From: Actinosynnema sp. ALI-1.44
GTDB lineage: Bacteria > Actinomycetota > Actinomycetes > Mycobacteriales > Pseudonocardiaceae
Length of the DNA: 64,000 nucleotides
Direction: 5' to 3'
Assembly (NCBI RefSeq): GCF_001984155.1
Contig: NZ_MTQO01000025.1
Location: 21,429-85,428, forward strand
In this document: in pieces, positions 7,905-17,484 of the stretch
Layout: every line of letters starts with the position of its first letter
Numbering within the stretch: position 1 is the first letter of the stretch
Notes under the pieces: generated by a model
Database searches by the model: none
What the model was told of the DNA's origin: nothing
What the model saw: the letters and a program-made list of their open reading frames with translations, nothing else
Position numbers and translations under genes: made by a program

Positions 7905-9379
7905 TCGAGGTCCGGCCACTCGACCCGGTTGCGACCGTTTCGTTTGGCCAGGTAGAGGGCTGTGTCCGCGGCGGCGAAGAGGTGCTCGAGGCTGCCGCGG
8001 CCACTGGCCACGCCGATGCTCACGGTGGGGCGCCGTGCCGCGCCGAGCCGTGAGCGCCAGTCGTGGCTGTCCACGGCCGCCCTGATCCGCTCGGCCACGG
8101 CCAGCCCCAGCTGACCCTCCCCGACGAGCAGGATGATGAACTCGTCGCCCGCCCACCGCGCCACCAGATCGCCTGTCCGGCACTCGCCGCGCAGCAACTC
8201 CGCGATCTCCCGCAGCGCGCTGTCGCCGACGGCGTGCCCGGCGTCGTCGTTGATCTCCTTGAACCAGTCGACGTCGATCACGATGAGCCACGGCGTGGCG
8301 CCTGCCGCCGCCGCGTTGGCGAGCACTTCGGGGGCTTTGCGTTCCAGACCGAGGCGGTTGGTCAGACCGGTCAGCGGGTCCCGGACGGCCGCTTCCTGCG
8401 CCACCGTGGCGAGGCGTTGGGACTGGATGGCGAACCGCCGCTGCTCCAACGCCAGGCCGAGGCCTTCCTGCATGATGGACATCGCGGTGGTACGGGCCCG
8501 CACGTTGCGCCGCAGCGCCGTCGCCTCGCCCGCGAAGTCGTTGAGCTGCGCGCAGATGTCCGCCAGGTCGGCGGAGAACCGTTGCACCAACGGCACGTCG
8601 TTGATCATCTCGATTTGCCGGAGCGCGTTGCTGGCGTACGTCCGCGCTTCGACGAGATCGCCCTGCAGCCTGCGCACGATGGACAGCACCCAGTTGCCGA
8701 CCGCGATACACCAGCGGTCGCCCGCGGCCCGTCCCACTTCGACCGTCTCGAACGCGGCCTTCTCACCTGCCGCGAACTCCCCGCAGCCCACCAGGGCCGA
8801 GCTGTACGCGCCGAGCAGCGACCGGCTGGTCTGCGGGGAGATCCTGTCCAGCGCCAGGCCTTCGGCGAGCAGGGCTCGTCCCTCGGTGAACATCGGCATC
8901 GCCTGTGCGGGCGGCAGGTTCATCGCCCACAACGTGAGCCCTCCGCCGAGACGCTGCAACGCCACACCCAGTTCGACAACGTTGTCGCTGGTTCGCGCGG
9001 TACTCAGGGCCGCGCGCAGCATCGGCTCGGCGGCGCGGAGGTGTCCGATGCTGTTGAGCAGGTAGCCGAGTTGACCCATCGCGTTCGCCGCGCGGGCGCC
9101 GGACGGCGGCTCGCTGTCGATGTCCGCCCAGCCCTCCGCGGCCAGTTCGAGAGCGAGCGGGATCCGGCCGAGCCGCCACGCGATGACCGCGCGCCCGGTC
9201 AGGATCGCGGCTCGTGACCAGGTGTCCGCTTCGGCGGGCATGGCCTCGAGCGACTTGTCGAACCGGGTCGCGGCCTCGGCGAGCTGGTCGGTGCCCAGCA
9301 AGACGTAGATCTCCCGGTCTTCCCGGAGGATTTCGCCAGCCTCGTCCTGCTCGTTGTGGTCCAAACCCGGCCTCGGCAA
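7880..9379 (-). CDS. Diguanylate cyclase (GGDEF domain) with helical-repeat sensor region
   Basis: 499 aa. Residues about 1-330 are Ala/Leu-rich helical pairs resembling tetratricopeptide-type repeats, and no membrane segment is seen. A GGDEF domain follows at about 335-490. The signature is AGDEF (410-414), an accepted active form. An RTGD inhibitory I-site lies exactly five residues before it, so cyclic di-GMP synthesis with product inhibition is expected. The start is TTG at 9379 or TTG at 9364, and neither is decisive. This type of cytoplasmic TPR-GGDEF protein is common in actinomycetes. It converges with the orphan response regulator. Confidence 0.85.
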   Translation of the reverse strand: MPRPGLDHNEQDEAGEILREDREIYVLLGTDQLAEAATRFDKSLEAMPAEADTWSRAAILTGRAVIAWRLGRIPLALELAAEGWADIDSEPPSGARAANAMGQLGYLLNSIGHLRAAEPMLRAALSTARTSDNVVELGVALQRLGGGLTLWAMNLPPAQAMPMFTEGRALLAEGLALDRISPQTSRSLLGAYSSALVGCGEFAAGEKAAFETVEVGRAAGDRWCIAVGNWVLSIVRRLQGDLVEARTYASNALRQIEMINDVPLVQRFSADLADICAQLNDFAGEATALRRNVRARTTAMSIMQEGLGLALEQRRFAIQSQRLATVAQEAAVRDPLTGLTNRLGLERKAPEVLANAAAAGATPWLIVIDVDWFKEINDDAGHAVGDSALREIAELLRGECRTGDLVARWAGDEFIILLVGEGQLGLAVAERIRAAVDSHDWRSRLGAARRPTVSIGVASGRGSLEHLFAAADTALYLAKRNGRNRVEWPDLDQAMSPPR

Positions 9380-9479
9380 CCTGTGTAGCCCCTCGTATCC
9401 CCGAGGCCGAGATTACCCGCGATTGCCACTGGACTGGCACAACGAGCAGATAACGCGTTTGATCTATAACTCTTTCGGA

Positions 9480-9716
9480 CTAACGCCGACTGGGTGACGG
9501 GTAGGGCAACAAGGCCATCTCCCGCGCGTTCTTGATTGCCGTGGCAACTTCACGTTGCTGGCAGGGGGTCAGTCCCGTGACCCGGCGTGACCTGATCTTG
9601 CCTCGGTCGGAGATGAACTCGCGCAGCAGGGCCGCGTCCTTCCAATCTACTGTGGACAAGCCCTCGCGGAGCAGGATGTTCTCCCTGCGGCGGTCATTCC
9701 TACGCGTGTGTCGCAA
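9480..9716 (-). CDS. rpsR: 30S ribosomal protein S18, zinc-starvation paralogue
   Basis: 78 aa, full length for S18, with the conserved core [20 protein letters not shown] and [20 protein letters not shown] and a basic end. It lacks a CxxC pair, as do the zinc-independent (C-minus) copies induced by zinc starvation. It is the third gene of an L28-L33-S18 operon, beginning 3 bases after the L33 stop. The S14 gene usually found in such operons is not here. Confidence 0.93.
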   Translation of the reverse strand: MRHTRRNDRRRENILLREGLSTVDWKDAALLREFISDRGKIRSRRVTGLTPCQQREVATAIKNAREMALLPYPSPSRR

Positions 9717-9719
9717 AAG

Positions 9720-9884
9720 TCAGCGCTCCTCGCGGAAGTCGACGTGCCGCCGGGCGACCGGGTCGTACTTGCGCAGCACCATCCGATCGGGATCGTTGCG
9801 GCGGTTCTTGCGGGTCACATATGTGTACCCGGTACCCGCCGTGGACCTGAGCTTGACGATCGGCCTGATGTCGTTGCGGGCCAT
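9720..9884 (-). CDS. rpmG: 50S ribosomal protein L33, zinc-independent form
   Basis: 54 aa, beginning [20 protein letters not shown] and ending [16 protein letters not shown], the standard L33 pattern. None of the four zinc-binding cysteines is present, so this is the C-minus type that replaces the zinc-binding L33 when zinc is scarce. The ATG overlaps the L28 stop by one base (TGATG). Confidence 0.95.
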   Translation of the reverse strand: MARNDIRPIVKLRSTAGTGYTYVTRKNRRNDPDRMVLRKYDPVARRHVDFREER

Positions 9885-10120
9885 CAGACGCGCACCCCTG
9901 CCCGGCGCAGCCGCGCCACGACCGCCTCGATTCCCTTGCGGTCGATGGTTTTGATGCCCTTCGACGACACCGTCAGCGTGATCCGCCGCCCTTCCGACGG
10001 CAGCCAGTAGTGACGCCGTTGCACGTTCGGGTCCCAGCGCCGTTTCGTGCGCTTGTGCGAGTGCGAGACCTGGTTGCCGAACCCGGGTTTGCGCCCGGTG
10101 ACCTGGCAGATCGCGGACAT
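9884..10120 (-). CDS. rpmB: 50S ribosomal protein L28, zinc-starvation paralogue
   Basis: 78 aa with the L28 signature [34 protein letters not shown] and a C-terminal [12 protein letters not shown]. Only one of the zinc-ligand cysteines remains, which fits a zinc-independent paralogue. It is the first gene of the operon. Its ATG is 10 bases from a Zur-like palindrome that would repress it when zinc is present. Confidence 0.94.
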   Translation of the reverse strand: MSAICQVTGRKPGFGNQVSHSHKRTKRRWDPNVQRRHYWLPSEGRRITLTVSSKGIKTIDRKGIEAVVARLRRAGVRV

Positions 10121-10129
10121 CAGCCCTCC

Positions 10130-10150
10130 TGAAAATGACAGTCGTTTTCA
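10130..10150. promoter_or_regulatory. Zur-box-like operator between divergent zinc genes
   Basis: TGAAAATGAC-A-GTCGTTTTCA is a 10-1-10 inverted repeat with one mismatch, close to the TGAAAATGATTTTCA-type core of actinobacterial Zur boxes. It sits between rpmB (minus) and the CobW-like gene (plus), with TACGAT as a possible -10 for the latter. One Zur dimer pair here could repress both directions. Confidence 0.8.
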
Positions 10151-10185
10151 ATTACGATAGCATGGCGACCGTCGAAAGGAGTGGC

Positions 10186-11325
10186 ATGTCACGGGTTGGA
10201 CTGGTGGTCGTGGCTGGTCTGCCGCGGCGGCAAGCGGCGGCGGTGGCGGCGAGGCTGATGCATTCTGAGGCCGGGAGCGTTGTCGTGCACCACGATCTGC
10301 GCGACATCGCCAGGGGTTTCGTTGTGCGCAGGCAGAAGTCGGCCGAAAGTGAGCGCGTCGACCGGCTGGAGCTCGCACACGGTTGCGTCTCCTGCACTCT
10401 GCGCGAGGACTTGGTGCCGTTGCTGGCGAAACTGGCCGAATCGGACGGTGTGCGCCGGATCGTGCTGCACCTCGACCCGACCATCGAGCCGGAACCGGTC
10501 TGCTGGGCGCTGCGATCGATCCCGGTCCAAGTGGTCGGCGTGGTCACCGTCGTCGACCAGGCCACTTGGCTGGCCGATGCGACGGGAGACGAGGAACTGG
10601 CGGAACGTGGATTCGGCGTAGCGGAAGGGGATGACCGGACTGTCGCGCAGGTCGCCGTCGGCCAGGCCGAGTTCGCCGACGCGATCGTGCTCGCCGGTGC
10701 GGACACGGAAACATGGACCGACGCGTGGACCACGGCCCGTACTTCCGCCGTGCTGACCAGGATCGCGCCACGCGCGAAGCGGGTTTCCTTCGCCAACGCC
10801 GTGCACGCGCTGTGCGACCTGCCGCGGGGAGCGCGGCGCGGCAGGGTCGACCGCTGGTTCGACCCACTCCTTTATGGACAGCCGCCGCTGGAGTCCGACT
10901 GCGGCGTGTCGTTGACGGTGTTCGCGGACCGGCGGCCGTTCCACCCGCACCGCCTGCACGAAGCGATCGGTGTGCTGCTCGAGGGTGTCGTACGGGTCCG
11001 CGGCCGGTTCTGGCTGGCCAGTCAGCCGGATGTGGCGCTGTGGTTCGAGTCGGCCGGTGGCGCGCTGCGGATCGGCCACGGCGGGCCGTGGCTGGCCACA
11101 ATGGACGACTGGCGAGCTGAGTGTCCGCAACGGACGGTGAAGGCCTCGCTGGAGTGGCACCCGAGGTTCGGCGACCGCGCGCAGGAGTTGACGATCGTCG
11201 CCCACCAGGCGCTCCCGGACGAGCTCACCGCCGCGCTGGAGGCGGCGCTGCTGACCGACGAGGAACTGGCCGAGGGAGAGAAAGCCTGGCTTCGGTACCC
11301 GGATCCCTTGGTGGCTATTGAGTAG
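10186..11325 (+). CDS. CobW/COG0523-family protein, zinc-starvation associated
   Basis: 379 aa. The overall fold follows the G3E GTPase family of metallochaperones (CobW, YciC/ZigA): an N-terminal hydrophobic strand GLVVVAGL, the metal-binding loop HGCVSCTLREDLVPLL (GCxSC rather than GCxCC), and a C-terminal CobW domain from about 240. The P-loop position reads GLPRRQAAAV instead of GxxGxGKT, so GTP binding is doubtful. ATG 10186 has GAAAGGAG 4 bases upstream. It is divergent from the ribosomal operon across a Zur-like box. In other actinobacteria these genes share the Zur regulon, so a role in zinc allocation is inferred. Confidence 0.8.
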   Translation: MSRVGLVVVAGLPRRQAAAVAARLMHSEAGSVVVHHDLRDIARGFVVRRQKSAESERVDRLELAHGCVSCTLREDLVPLLAKLAESDGVRRIVLHLDPTIEPEPVCWALRSIPVQVVGVVTVVDQATWLADATGDEELAERGFGVAEGDDRTVAQVAVGQAEFADAIVLAGADTETWTDAWTTARTSAVLTRIAPRAKRVSFANAVHALCDLPRGARRGRVDRWFDPLLYGQPPLESDCGVSLTVFADRRPFHPHRLHEAIGVLLEGVVRVRGRFWLASQPDVALWFESAGGALRIGHGGPWLATMDDWRAECPQRTVKASLEWHPRFGDRAQELTIVAHQALPDELTAALEAALLTDEELAEGEKAWLRYPDPLVAIE

Positions 11326-11959
11326 TGCCGTCGGGCGACGGGCGCCATTGCGGGAACGGCCGGTCAAGGCTCCACTTCCCGTGCGCCAGCGTGAGGATCC
11401 GCGGGTCGACCTGGTTCGGATTGGACAGTGACTCGAACAGGTCGATGCTCCACGAGAACGCCCGCCTGCACAGCAGTCGCATCGTCAGCCCGTGCGTCAC
11501 CAGCAGGACGGTGTCCGGGTGGTCGTGGTCCTCCTTCATCCGGTCCTTGAGCTCGGCGAGGAACGCGGCCACCCGGTCGTCCACGTCCGCGCCCGACTCG
11601 CCGTGCTCGAGCCGGTAGAAGAAGTGCCCGAACTCGTGCCGTTTGAGCTTCTGGATCTCCTGCTCAACCGGGTCCTGCAGGTTTCCCCAGTCCTGTTCGC
11701 GCAGCCGCGGCTCGGCGACGGTCCTGGTAACCATGTCGTCGAGGTCCAGCAGTTGCAACGTGCGCTGCGTTCGCACGTACGGGCTGACATAGACCGCCAC
11801 CGGACCGGGCCCGAGCAGCTCGCGCACGACCGGGCCGGCGGCGCGAGCCTGCTCCTCGCCTTTCGTGGTCAGCGGCAAGGCGTGGTCGGGGATACGGCAG
11901 TACGCCAGCTCGTCGACGTTGCCCAGGCTCTCGGCGTGCCGCAGGAGAATGATCCGCAC
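11315..11959 (-). CDS. Histidine phosphatase family protein (phosphoglycerate-mutase-like)
   Basis: 214 aa, the usual size. The N-terminus MRIILLRHAESLGN carries the RHAE catalytic motif, with the second conserved arginine in SPYVRTQRTLQ, a Glu in the 80-110 region and the closing histidine in LLVTHGLTMRLL. Such enzymes remove phosphate from small molecules or proteins, and the substrate is not deducible here. The gene converges on the CobW-like gene with an 11-bp overlap. Confidence 0.85.
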   Translation of the reverse strand: MRIILLRHAESLGNVDELAYCRIPDHALPLTTKGEEQARAAGPVVRELLGPGPVAVYVSPYVRTQRTLQLLDLDDMVTRTVAEPRLREQDWGNLQDPVEQEIQKLKRHEFGHFFYRLEHGESGADVDDRVAAFLAELKDRMKEDHDHPDTVLLVTHGLTMRLLCRRAFSWSIDLFESLSNPNQVDPRILTLAHGKWSLDRPFPQWRPSPDGTTQ

Positions 11960-11974
11960 CTCTTCATCGTGCCG

Positions 11975-12952
11975 TCACCGGCCATGACCCGACCGAGTGA
12001 GGAGGGTCACGGTCGACGCGTCACCCACGACGGCCTTGTCCACCGAACGTGGGACCGCGCGCTCGTGCGCCCCGCCGCGTACGCCGAGCACCTTGCTGAT
12101 CTGGTTGGCCACACCGACCATTCCGGACTTGAACGGGTGGTACTGGATGGCCGTGAACAGGTTGTTGTCCTTGCCCTGGATCCACGCGGCGCGGCCGGCG
12201 CAGGCGTCGTGGCCCAGCGACGCCGGGTACATGTCGACGAATGTCGTTCGCCCGTCGTCGGCGGCCGCCTTGGCCAGCGCCGAGTTGAGCGCCTGCTCGA
12301 CGTCGTCGAGCCAGCGCAGGTCGCCGTCGGCGATCGGGAGCACGCTCGGGCAGTTTCCTCGCGGCGGCGCGATCCTGGGGTAGCCGACCAGCAGCACCTT
12401 CGCCGAAGGGGAGCGTTCGTGCACGCCCGCGAGCACCGCGCGGACCCGGTCGCCGGTCATGGCCACCTTCTGCTTCATCGTGTCCACGCCGTCCACCACG
12501 TGGAACGAGCGGCACGGCGACCCGCCCGGGTCGGTCGGCCGCAGCTCGGGGCATTTGCTGGTGAGCTGGCCGAACACGCCGAAGTCGTTGCCGCCTATGC
12601 CGATCGTGACCAGGTCGGTGTCCGGGCGCAGGAAGCTGAACTGCGCCGGGTGCGTGCCGAACGGCAACGGCGGGGTCTGCGGGGTGAGCATGTTCGTGGT
12701 GTCCGCGCCGCCGCAGCTGCCGTCGGTGTACGACCGCAGCCCGAGGTTGTCGGCCAGCAGCGCGGGGTAGTTGTTCGTCGAGGTGTAGCACGCGAGCCGG
12801 TCCAGCCGTGGCCACAGGATGCCGGGACCGGAGGTGTAGGAGTCGCCGAGTGCGACGTATCGGTGGTAGCGGGGTGTGGCATTGGCGACCGGCGTCACCA
12901 GCAGGAACGCGAGTAGGGTCACCATGATCACGCGCAGTGTTTTCACGGTCAC
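11975..12952 (-). CDS. Secreted SGNH/GDSL-family hydrolase
   Basis: 325 aa. A signal peptide covers residues 1-26 (TLLAFLLVTPVANA). Block I is ALGDSYTSGPG with the nucleophilic Ser, block III is IGIGGNDFG, and the His of block V is in YHPFKSGM. Several cysteine pairs suggest disulphides, as in streptomycete secreted lipases/esterases. The last 30 residues are an unusual tail. Likely an extracellular lipase or esterase. It is close to the histidine phosphatase but on its own promoter. Confidence 0.87.
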   Translation of the reverse strand: MTVKTLRVIMVTLLAFLLVTPVANATPRYHRYVALGDSYTSGPGILWPRLDRLACYTSTNNYPALLADNLGLRSYTDGSCGGADTTNMLTPQTPPLPFGTHPAQFSFLRPDTDLVTIGIGGNDFGVFGQLTSKCPELRPTDPGGSPCRSFHVVDGVDTMKQKVAMTGDRVRAVLAGVHERSPSAKVLLVGYPRIAPPRGNCPSVLPIADGDLRWLDDVEQALNSALAKAAADDGRTTFVDMYPASLGHDACAGRAAWIQGKDNNLFTAIQYHPFKSGMVGVANQISKVLGVRGGAHERAVPRSVDKAVVGDASTVTLLTRSGHGR

Positions 12953-13021
12953 ACTCCATCACCGGCTCGGCCTGTTTGTCCAGGTCAGTCGCCCGGTCGG
13001 AGCTATTTAGACTGACTTGCC

Positions 13022-13633
13022 ATGCTCTTGGTAGTTCTCGACTTGCTGGGGATCGCGGTGTTCGCCACATCGGGTGCCCTCGCCGGGGTGCGGGCCAGGC
13101 TGGACACCTTCGGCGTCGTCGTGCTCGGCATCACCACCGCGCTCGGCGGCGGGATCATCCGGGACGTGCTGCTGGGCATCCACCCGCCGGCGACCCTGCG
13201 GGACTGGCGGTACCTGCTCGTGCCGGTTGTCACGTCGCTCGTGGTGTTCTGGCTGCACCCGCAGTTCGCGAAGCTGCGGCGGGGCGTGCTGCTCGCCGAC
13301 GCCGTCGGGTTGGGTTTGTTCACGGTGTCGGGTACGGCGACCGCGCTCGCGCACGGCGTGCCGTCGTACACCGCGTGCCTGATCGGGATGACCACCGGAA
13401 TCGGTGGCGGCGCCTTGCGTGACGTGCTGCTCAGGGAGATCCCGATGGTGCTGCGCAAGGAGATCTACGCGCTCGCCGCGTTGGCCGGTGGAGTGGTGGT
13501 CGTGCTCGGCGCCCGGTTCGGATTCCCGGCCGCGCCGACCGCCATCGTGGGCGCTGCCCTAATCGTGACCATTCGCTTGATCGCGCTCTGGCGCAGGTGG
13601 AACGCGCCCGTGGCACGCGGTCTGAGCACCTGA
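13022..13633 (+). CDS. Trimeric intracellular cation (TRIC) channel family protein
   Basis: 203 aa, about seven hydrophobic segments arranged as two repeats of the UPF0126/YadS unit. Each repeat carries a glycine-rich GGG-xx-RDVLL motif ([11 protein letters not shown] and [12 protein letters not shown]). Prokaryotic members form trimeric potassium-permeable channels in the membrane. The gene is monocistronic, 50 bases upstream of the mprA promoter. Confidence 0.9.
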   Translation: MLLVVLDLLGIAVFATSGALAGVRARLDTFGVVVLGITTALGGGIIRDVLLGIHPPATLRDWRYLLVPVVTSLVVFWLHPQFAKLRRGVLLADAVGLGLFTVSGTATALAHGVPSYTACLIGMTTGIGGGALRDVLLREIPMVLRKEIYALAALAGGVVVVLGARFGFPAAPTAIVGAALIVTIRLIALWRRWNAPVARGLST

Positions 13634-13643
13634 TCAGCGCTTT

Positions 13644-13660
13644 TCTCAGGCATATCTCAG
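13644..13660 (+). promoter_or_regulatory. MprA-box-like direct repeat upstream of mprA
   Basis: TCTCAGG-cata-TCTCAG forms two direct repeats with an 11-bp period (one helical turn), 23 bases before the mprA ATG. Paired YYTCAGG-type repeats are the known MprA target in mycobacteria, so autoregulation is likely. The same arrangement occurs before htrA at 27792. Confidence 0.7.
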
Positions 13661-13682
13661 TCCGACCAGACACACTGACCGC

Positions 13683-14381
13683 ATGCGCATACTCGTGGTG
13701 GACGACGACAGGGCTGTTCGTGAGTCCCTTCGGCGGTCGCTGCAGTTCAACGGATACCAGGTGGAAACGGCGAGCGACGGCCAGCAGGCCCTGGACACGA
13801 TCAAGAGCGGTGGCCGGCCGGACGCGATGGTGCTCGACGTGATGATGCCGAGGCTGGACGGGCTCGAGGTGTGCCGCCAGCTCCGCAGCACCGGTGATGA
13901 CCTGCCGATTCTCGTGCTGACCGCACGGGATTTGGTCTCCGACCGGGTAGCCGGTCTCGACGCGGGGGCGGACGACTACCTGCCGAAGCCCTTCGCACTG
14001 GAGGAACTGCTGGCCCGGCTGCGTGCCCTGCTGCGGCGCACCGCGGCCGACGCGGTCGCGGCCGAGAAGCAGGAGCCGTCGCTGAAGTTCGCCGATCTGG
14101 AACTGGACCCCGGCACCAGGGAGGTCCGCCGCGGCGAGCGGTCGATGAGCCTGACCCGCACCGAGTTCTCCCTGCTCGAACTGCTGCTGACGCACCCGAA
14201 GCAGGTGCTCACCCGCAGCCGCATCCTCGAGGAGGTCTGGGGATACGACTTCCCGACGTCCGGCAACGCGCTGGAGGTCTACATCGGTTACCTGCGGCGC
14301 AAGACCGAGGCCGCCGGTGAACCGAGGCTGATCCACACCGTGCGGGGCGTCGGCTATGTGCTGCGGGAGACCCCGCCGTGA
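13683..14381 (+). CDS. mprA: OmpR-family response regulator MprA
   Basis: 232 aa. The receiver domain (DDD at 7-9, phospho-Asp in [12 protein letters not shown], Lys in YLPKPFA) is followed by a winged-helix DNA-binding domain ([17 protein letters not shown], ending [13 protein letters not shown]). Highest resemblance is to mycobacterial MprA, the envelope-stress regulator of persistence, sigma factors and the protease PepD. It overlaps the kinase gene by 4 bases (GTGA). A pair of TCTCAGG repeats lies just upstream. Confidence 0.88.
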   Translation: MRILVVDDDRAVRESLRRSLQFNGYQVETASDGQQALDTIKSGGRPDAMVLDVMMPRLDGLEVCRQLRSTGDDLPILVLTARDLVSDRVAGLDAGADDYLPKPFALEELLARLRALLRRTAADAVAAEKQEPSLKFADLELDPGTREVRRGERSMSLTRTEFSLLELLLTHPKQVLTRSRILEEVWGYDFPTSGNALEVYIGYLRRKTEAAGEPRLIHTVRGVGYVLRETPP

Positions 14382-15787
14382 TCTTCGCGCCGCACGACCA
14401 TGGGCGCAGGCAACGCGTATCGCTGAGAAGTCGAGTCACCCTCCTGGCCGCGATCTGCGTGGCCGGTGCGGTGGCGCTCGTCTCGCTCGGGGCGTATCTG
14501 ACTGTCCAGCAGAACCTGTACGCCCAGGTGGACGACAACTTGAAGGCCCGCGCCAGCAACGCGTTGAACGGACGCCCCGGCCTTGACGTGCGCAACAACA
14601 ACCAGACCACGATCAGCGACCTGGCGCTGGCGTTGAGCGACGTGAAGTTCACGATCATCGACGAGGACGGCACCCAACTGATCCCGCAGGCGGGGATGGC
14701 GAGGTTCCCCATCGGTGACGAGGAACGCGAGGTCGCCGAGGGGGTGCGCCTCGACGGGTTCCACACGGACCAGAAGACCGACTACCGGATCTACTCGCTG
14801 CGGATCAAGGTGCAGGACGAGCCCGGCGCACTGGTCGTGGCGCAGCGCCTCGGCCCGACCAAGCAACTGCTCAATGACCTGGCGCTGGTGCTGGTGCTGA
14901 TCAGCGGCGCCGGTGTCGTGGTCGCCGCGCTGGCCGGGACCGCGGTCGCGCGCACCGGTCTGCGACCGGTGGAGCGGCTGACGCGGGCGACCGAGCGCGT
15001 GGCCAGAACCGGTGACCTGCGGCCGATCCAGGTGAGCGGTGACGACGAGCTGGCGCGGTTGTCGCACAGCTTCAACACGATGCTCGGCGCGGTGTCCGAC
15101 GCCCGCGACCGGCAGCGCAGCCTGGTCGCCGATGCCGGTCACGAGCTGCGGACGCCGCTGACTTCGTTGCGCACCAACCTGGAACTGCTGATGGCCTCCG
15201 AGGCGCCCGGCGCCCCGAAACTGTCCGATGAGGACAAGGCGGAGATCCAGGACGACCTGCGCGGTCAGCTGGACGAGCTGACCACGCTGATCGGCGACCT
15301 GGTCGAGCTGGCACGCGAGGAGGGCACGCAGGCGGCGTGGGAGCCGGTCGAGCTGGTCGAGGTCGTCGAGCAGGCGCTCGACCGGGCCCGCCGCCGCGCC
15401 GGCGACATCGAGTTCGACGTGTCGCTGACGCCGTGGCGGCTGATCGGCGACGCGGGCACGTTGGAGCGCGCGGTGCTGAACCTGCTGGACAACGCGGTGA
15501 AGTTCAGCCCACCGGACGGGACGGTCCGGGTGCGGCTGGGGTCCGCGGGCGACGGGTTCGCCGTGCTCGAAGTGGCCGACCAGGGCATCGGGATCGCCGA
15601 CGAGGACCTGCCGCGCGTGTTCGACCGGTTCTACCGTTCGCAGGAAGCCCGAACGCTGCCCGGTTCCGGGCTTGGCCTCGCGATCGTGCAGCAGGCGGCG
15701 TTGCGGCACGGCGGCGAGGTGCTCGCGGGCCGGTCGCCGGAGGGTGGCGCGCTGTTCAGCTTGCGGCTGCCGGGTATGCCGGGGTGA
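14378..15787 (+). CDS. mprB: Sensor histidine kinase MprB
   Basis: 469 aa. Two transmembrane helices (about 24-46 and 163-187) enclose an extracellular sensor of about 115 residues. A HAMP segment ([14 protein letters not shown]) follows, then the H box [16 protein letters not shown] with the phospho-His, the N box [13 protein letters not shown], and the G boxes [10 protein letters not shown] and [10 protein letters not shown]. It forms a pair with mprA. In mycobacteria MprB senses envelope damage and unfolded exported proteins via DnaK. The GTG start is dictated by the GTGA overlap with mprA. Confidence 0.88.
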   Translation: MIFAPHDHGRRQRVSLRSRVTLLAAICVAGAVALVSLGAYLTVQQNLYAQVDDNLKARASNALNGRPGLDVRNNNQTTISDLALALSDVKFTIIDEDGTQLIPQAGMARFPIGDEEREVAEGVRLDGFHTDQKTDYRIYSLRIKVQDEPGALVVAQRLGPTKQLLNDLALVLVLISGAGVVVAALAGTAVARTGLRPVERLTRATERVARTGDLRPIQVSGDDELARLSHSFNTMLGAVSDARDRQRSLVADAGHELRTPLTSLRTNLELLMASEAPGAPKLSDEDKAEIQDDLRGQLDELTTLIGDLVELAREEGTQAAWEPVELVEVVEQALDRARRRAGDIEFDVSLTPWRLIGDAGTLERAVLNLLDNAVKFSPPDGTVRVRLGSAGDGFAVLEVADQGIGIADEDLPRVFDRFYRSQEARTLPGSGLGLAIVQQAALRHGGEVLAGRSPEGGALFSLRLPGMPG

Positions 15788-15806
15788 CGGACTATCGTTG
15801 CCCGGC

Positions 15807-17420
15807 ATGGCGGTTGACGCGATCGAAAGCAAACTCGACGAGATCCAGCAGTGGGCGGCGGGACGGCCGGTCGACCGCGACGAGCTGAGACTGGTGCTGG
15901 AGCTCGCCCGCGACCACCTCGGGCACGAGCAGCCCGGTGCGTTCACCGAGGGCGACATCGACGAGCTGCTGCTGGAGGTCTACCCGAGCCGGGTGCTCAT
16001 CCCGAGCGAGGCCGACGCCGTGCACATCGTCGAGACGGTCCGCGATCTGGTCGACTTCCTCGACGAGACCACCGAGTCCTACGACGAGATGCAGACCGAG
16101 TTCGCGGACGCCGTGCCGGAGTTCTTCGAGGTTGTCCGGGAGAACCTGCCGGCGACCAACGGCCTCGTCGACCTGCTGGAGGAACTCGGCCTGCCCGCCG
16201 ACCAGCTGCCCGGTGTCCGGTTGCCCGGCGAGGACGAGCTGCTGGCCGCCGCGCGGCGCAGCGAGCTGCTCGCCAAGGCGTACGAACTGGCCGAGTGGAG
16301 CGGGGACGGCAAACCGATCGACCCGGAGGCCGAACTGCTCACCGAGCAGGCCGCTGCCGACGCGGCGGCCGTGCTCGGCATCGACGACCGGCTCGATCTC
16401 GTGGTGCTGCAGGACTTGGCGGAGTTCACCGGGTTCGCGTCGATCGAGTCCGGGTCGTTCGCCCGCGGTGTGCGGTTCGAGCAGTGGCCGGACGGCGACG
16501 AGGTCGACGAGATCTGGCAGAGCGGGTTCGTCTCGATGCTCGGGTTCGTGCTCGACCGCGCCGCGGACGTGTACGGGTACGAGATCGATTTCAGTGACGT
16601 CGCACCGAATCTGCTGATCATGCTGTTCCTGGCGCGGGACATCGGTGTGCCGCGCGAGGAGATCAGCGACGTGATCCACGAGCTGACCGAGCCGGAGTGG
16701 CACGGTTACGTCGACGCGCATGGCGACCCAGCGGACCTGCTGGTGCGTGTCCTGACCGGGCTGGGCGCGGTCGAGGTGGTCGGTGAGAACGTCCGTTACA
16801 CGCCGTTGGCGCTGAACGCCGTGCGGGAGCAGATGATCGCGAACGGAGTCGACGTCCCGCTGCTGCCCCCGGTCGAGGAGATGACCGCCGAGGACCTGGC
16901 GTCGCTGGCGGTGGTGTTGCAGAACGCGGAGATGCGGTCGGAGGTGTCCGCGTGGCTGGCGGTCCGCGAAGTCGTGCCTGCCGCGCGTGAGCTGCTTGCC
17001 GTCGCGGCAACCGGTTCCGGGCGGGTGCGGGTGTGGGCGACCAACGCCGTGACCGAGCTGGGCGACGACGTCAAGCAGGTCTGGCGGGAGGCGCTGGACG
17101 ACGAAGTGCTGCGGCCGTATGCGAAGTACGTGCTGGCCGAGGCGGACCTCGAGGTCGCCGAGCTCGGCTGGATCACGATCGACTCGCTGTCGTTGTTCGT
17201 GGAGGCCGCCGAGCAGGGCGTGCTCGACGAGACGCACCTGTTGGCGCAGTTGCTGCCCGCCGGTCGCGAGGAGGAGCTGCTCGACGCGATGTGGCGGCTG
17301 CCGCACCCGGAGGTGGTCGAGGTGCTGCACCTGGTCGGCACGCACCACCCGGACAAGAAGGTCGCCAAGTACGCCCGCAAGGTGGCGCACAAGGCGACGA
17401 CGTTCCACACGAACAGCTGA
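15807..17420 (+). CDS. Large acidic uncharacterised protein, 537 aa
   Basis: Family not recognised. The protein is strongly acidic (many Asp/Glu runs), without signal peptide or membrane segments. The N-terminal 120 residues look helical (IESKLDEIQQWAAGRPVDR). The last 170 residues have the alternating helix pattern of HEAT-type repeats (RVWATNAVTELGDDVKQV, PEVVEVLHLVGTHH, KVAKYARKVAHK), suggesting a protein-binding surface. ATG 15807 is the first sensible start, 20 bases after mprB, so it may be cotranscribed with mprAB. Confidence 0.7.
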   Translation: MAVDAIESKLDEIQQWAAGRPVDRDELRLVLELARDHLGHEQPGAFTEGDIDELLLEVYPSRVLIPSEADAVHIVETVRDLVDFLDETTESYDEMQTEFADAVPEFFEVVRENLPATNGLVDLLEELGLPADQLPGVRLPGEDELLAAARRSELLAKAYELAEWSGDGKPIDPEAELLTEQAAADAAAVLGIDDRLDLVVLQDLAEFTGFASIESGSFARGVRFEQWPDGDEVDEIWQSGFVSMLGFVLDRAADVYGYEIDFSDVAPNLLIMLFLARDIGVPREEISDVIHELTEPEWHGYVDAHGDPADLLVRVLTGLGAVEVVGENVRYTPLALNAVREQMIANGVDVPLLPPVEEMTAEDLASLAVVLQNAEMRSEVSAWLAVREVVPAARELLAVAATGSGRVRVWATNAVTELGDDVKQVWREALDDEVLRPYAKYVLAEADLEVAELGWITIDSLSLFVEAAEQGVLDETHLLAQLLPAGREEELLDAMWRLPHPEVVEVLHLVGTHHPDKKVAKYARKVAHKATTFHTNS

Positions 17421-17484
17421 ACGCACTGGTGATCGGCGCCGCCGCGGGACAGCGGTGCCGATCGCCAGTGCTGGTGTTCAGTTG

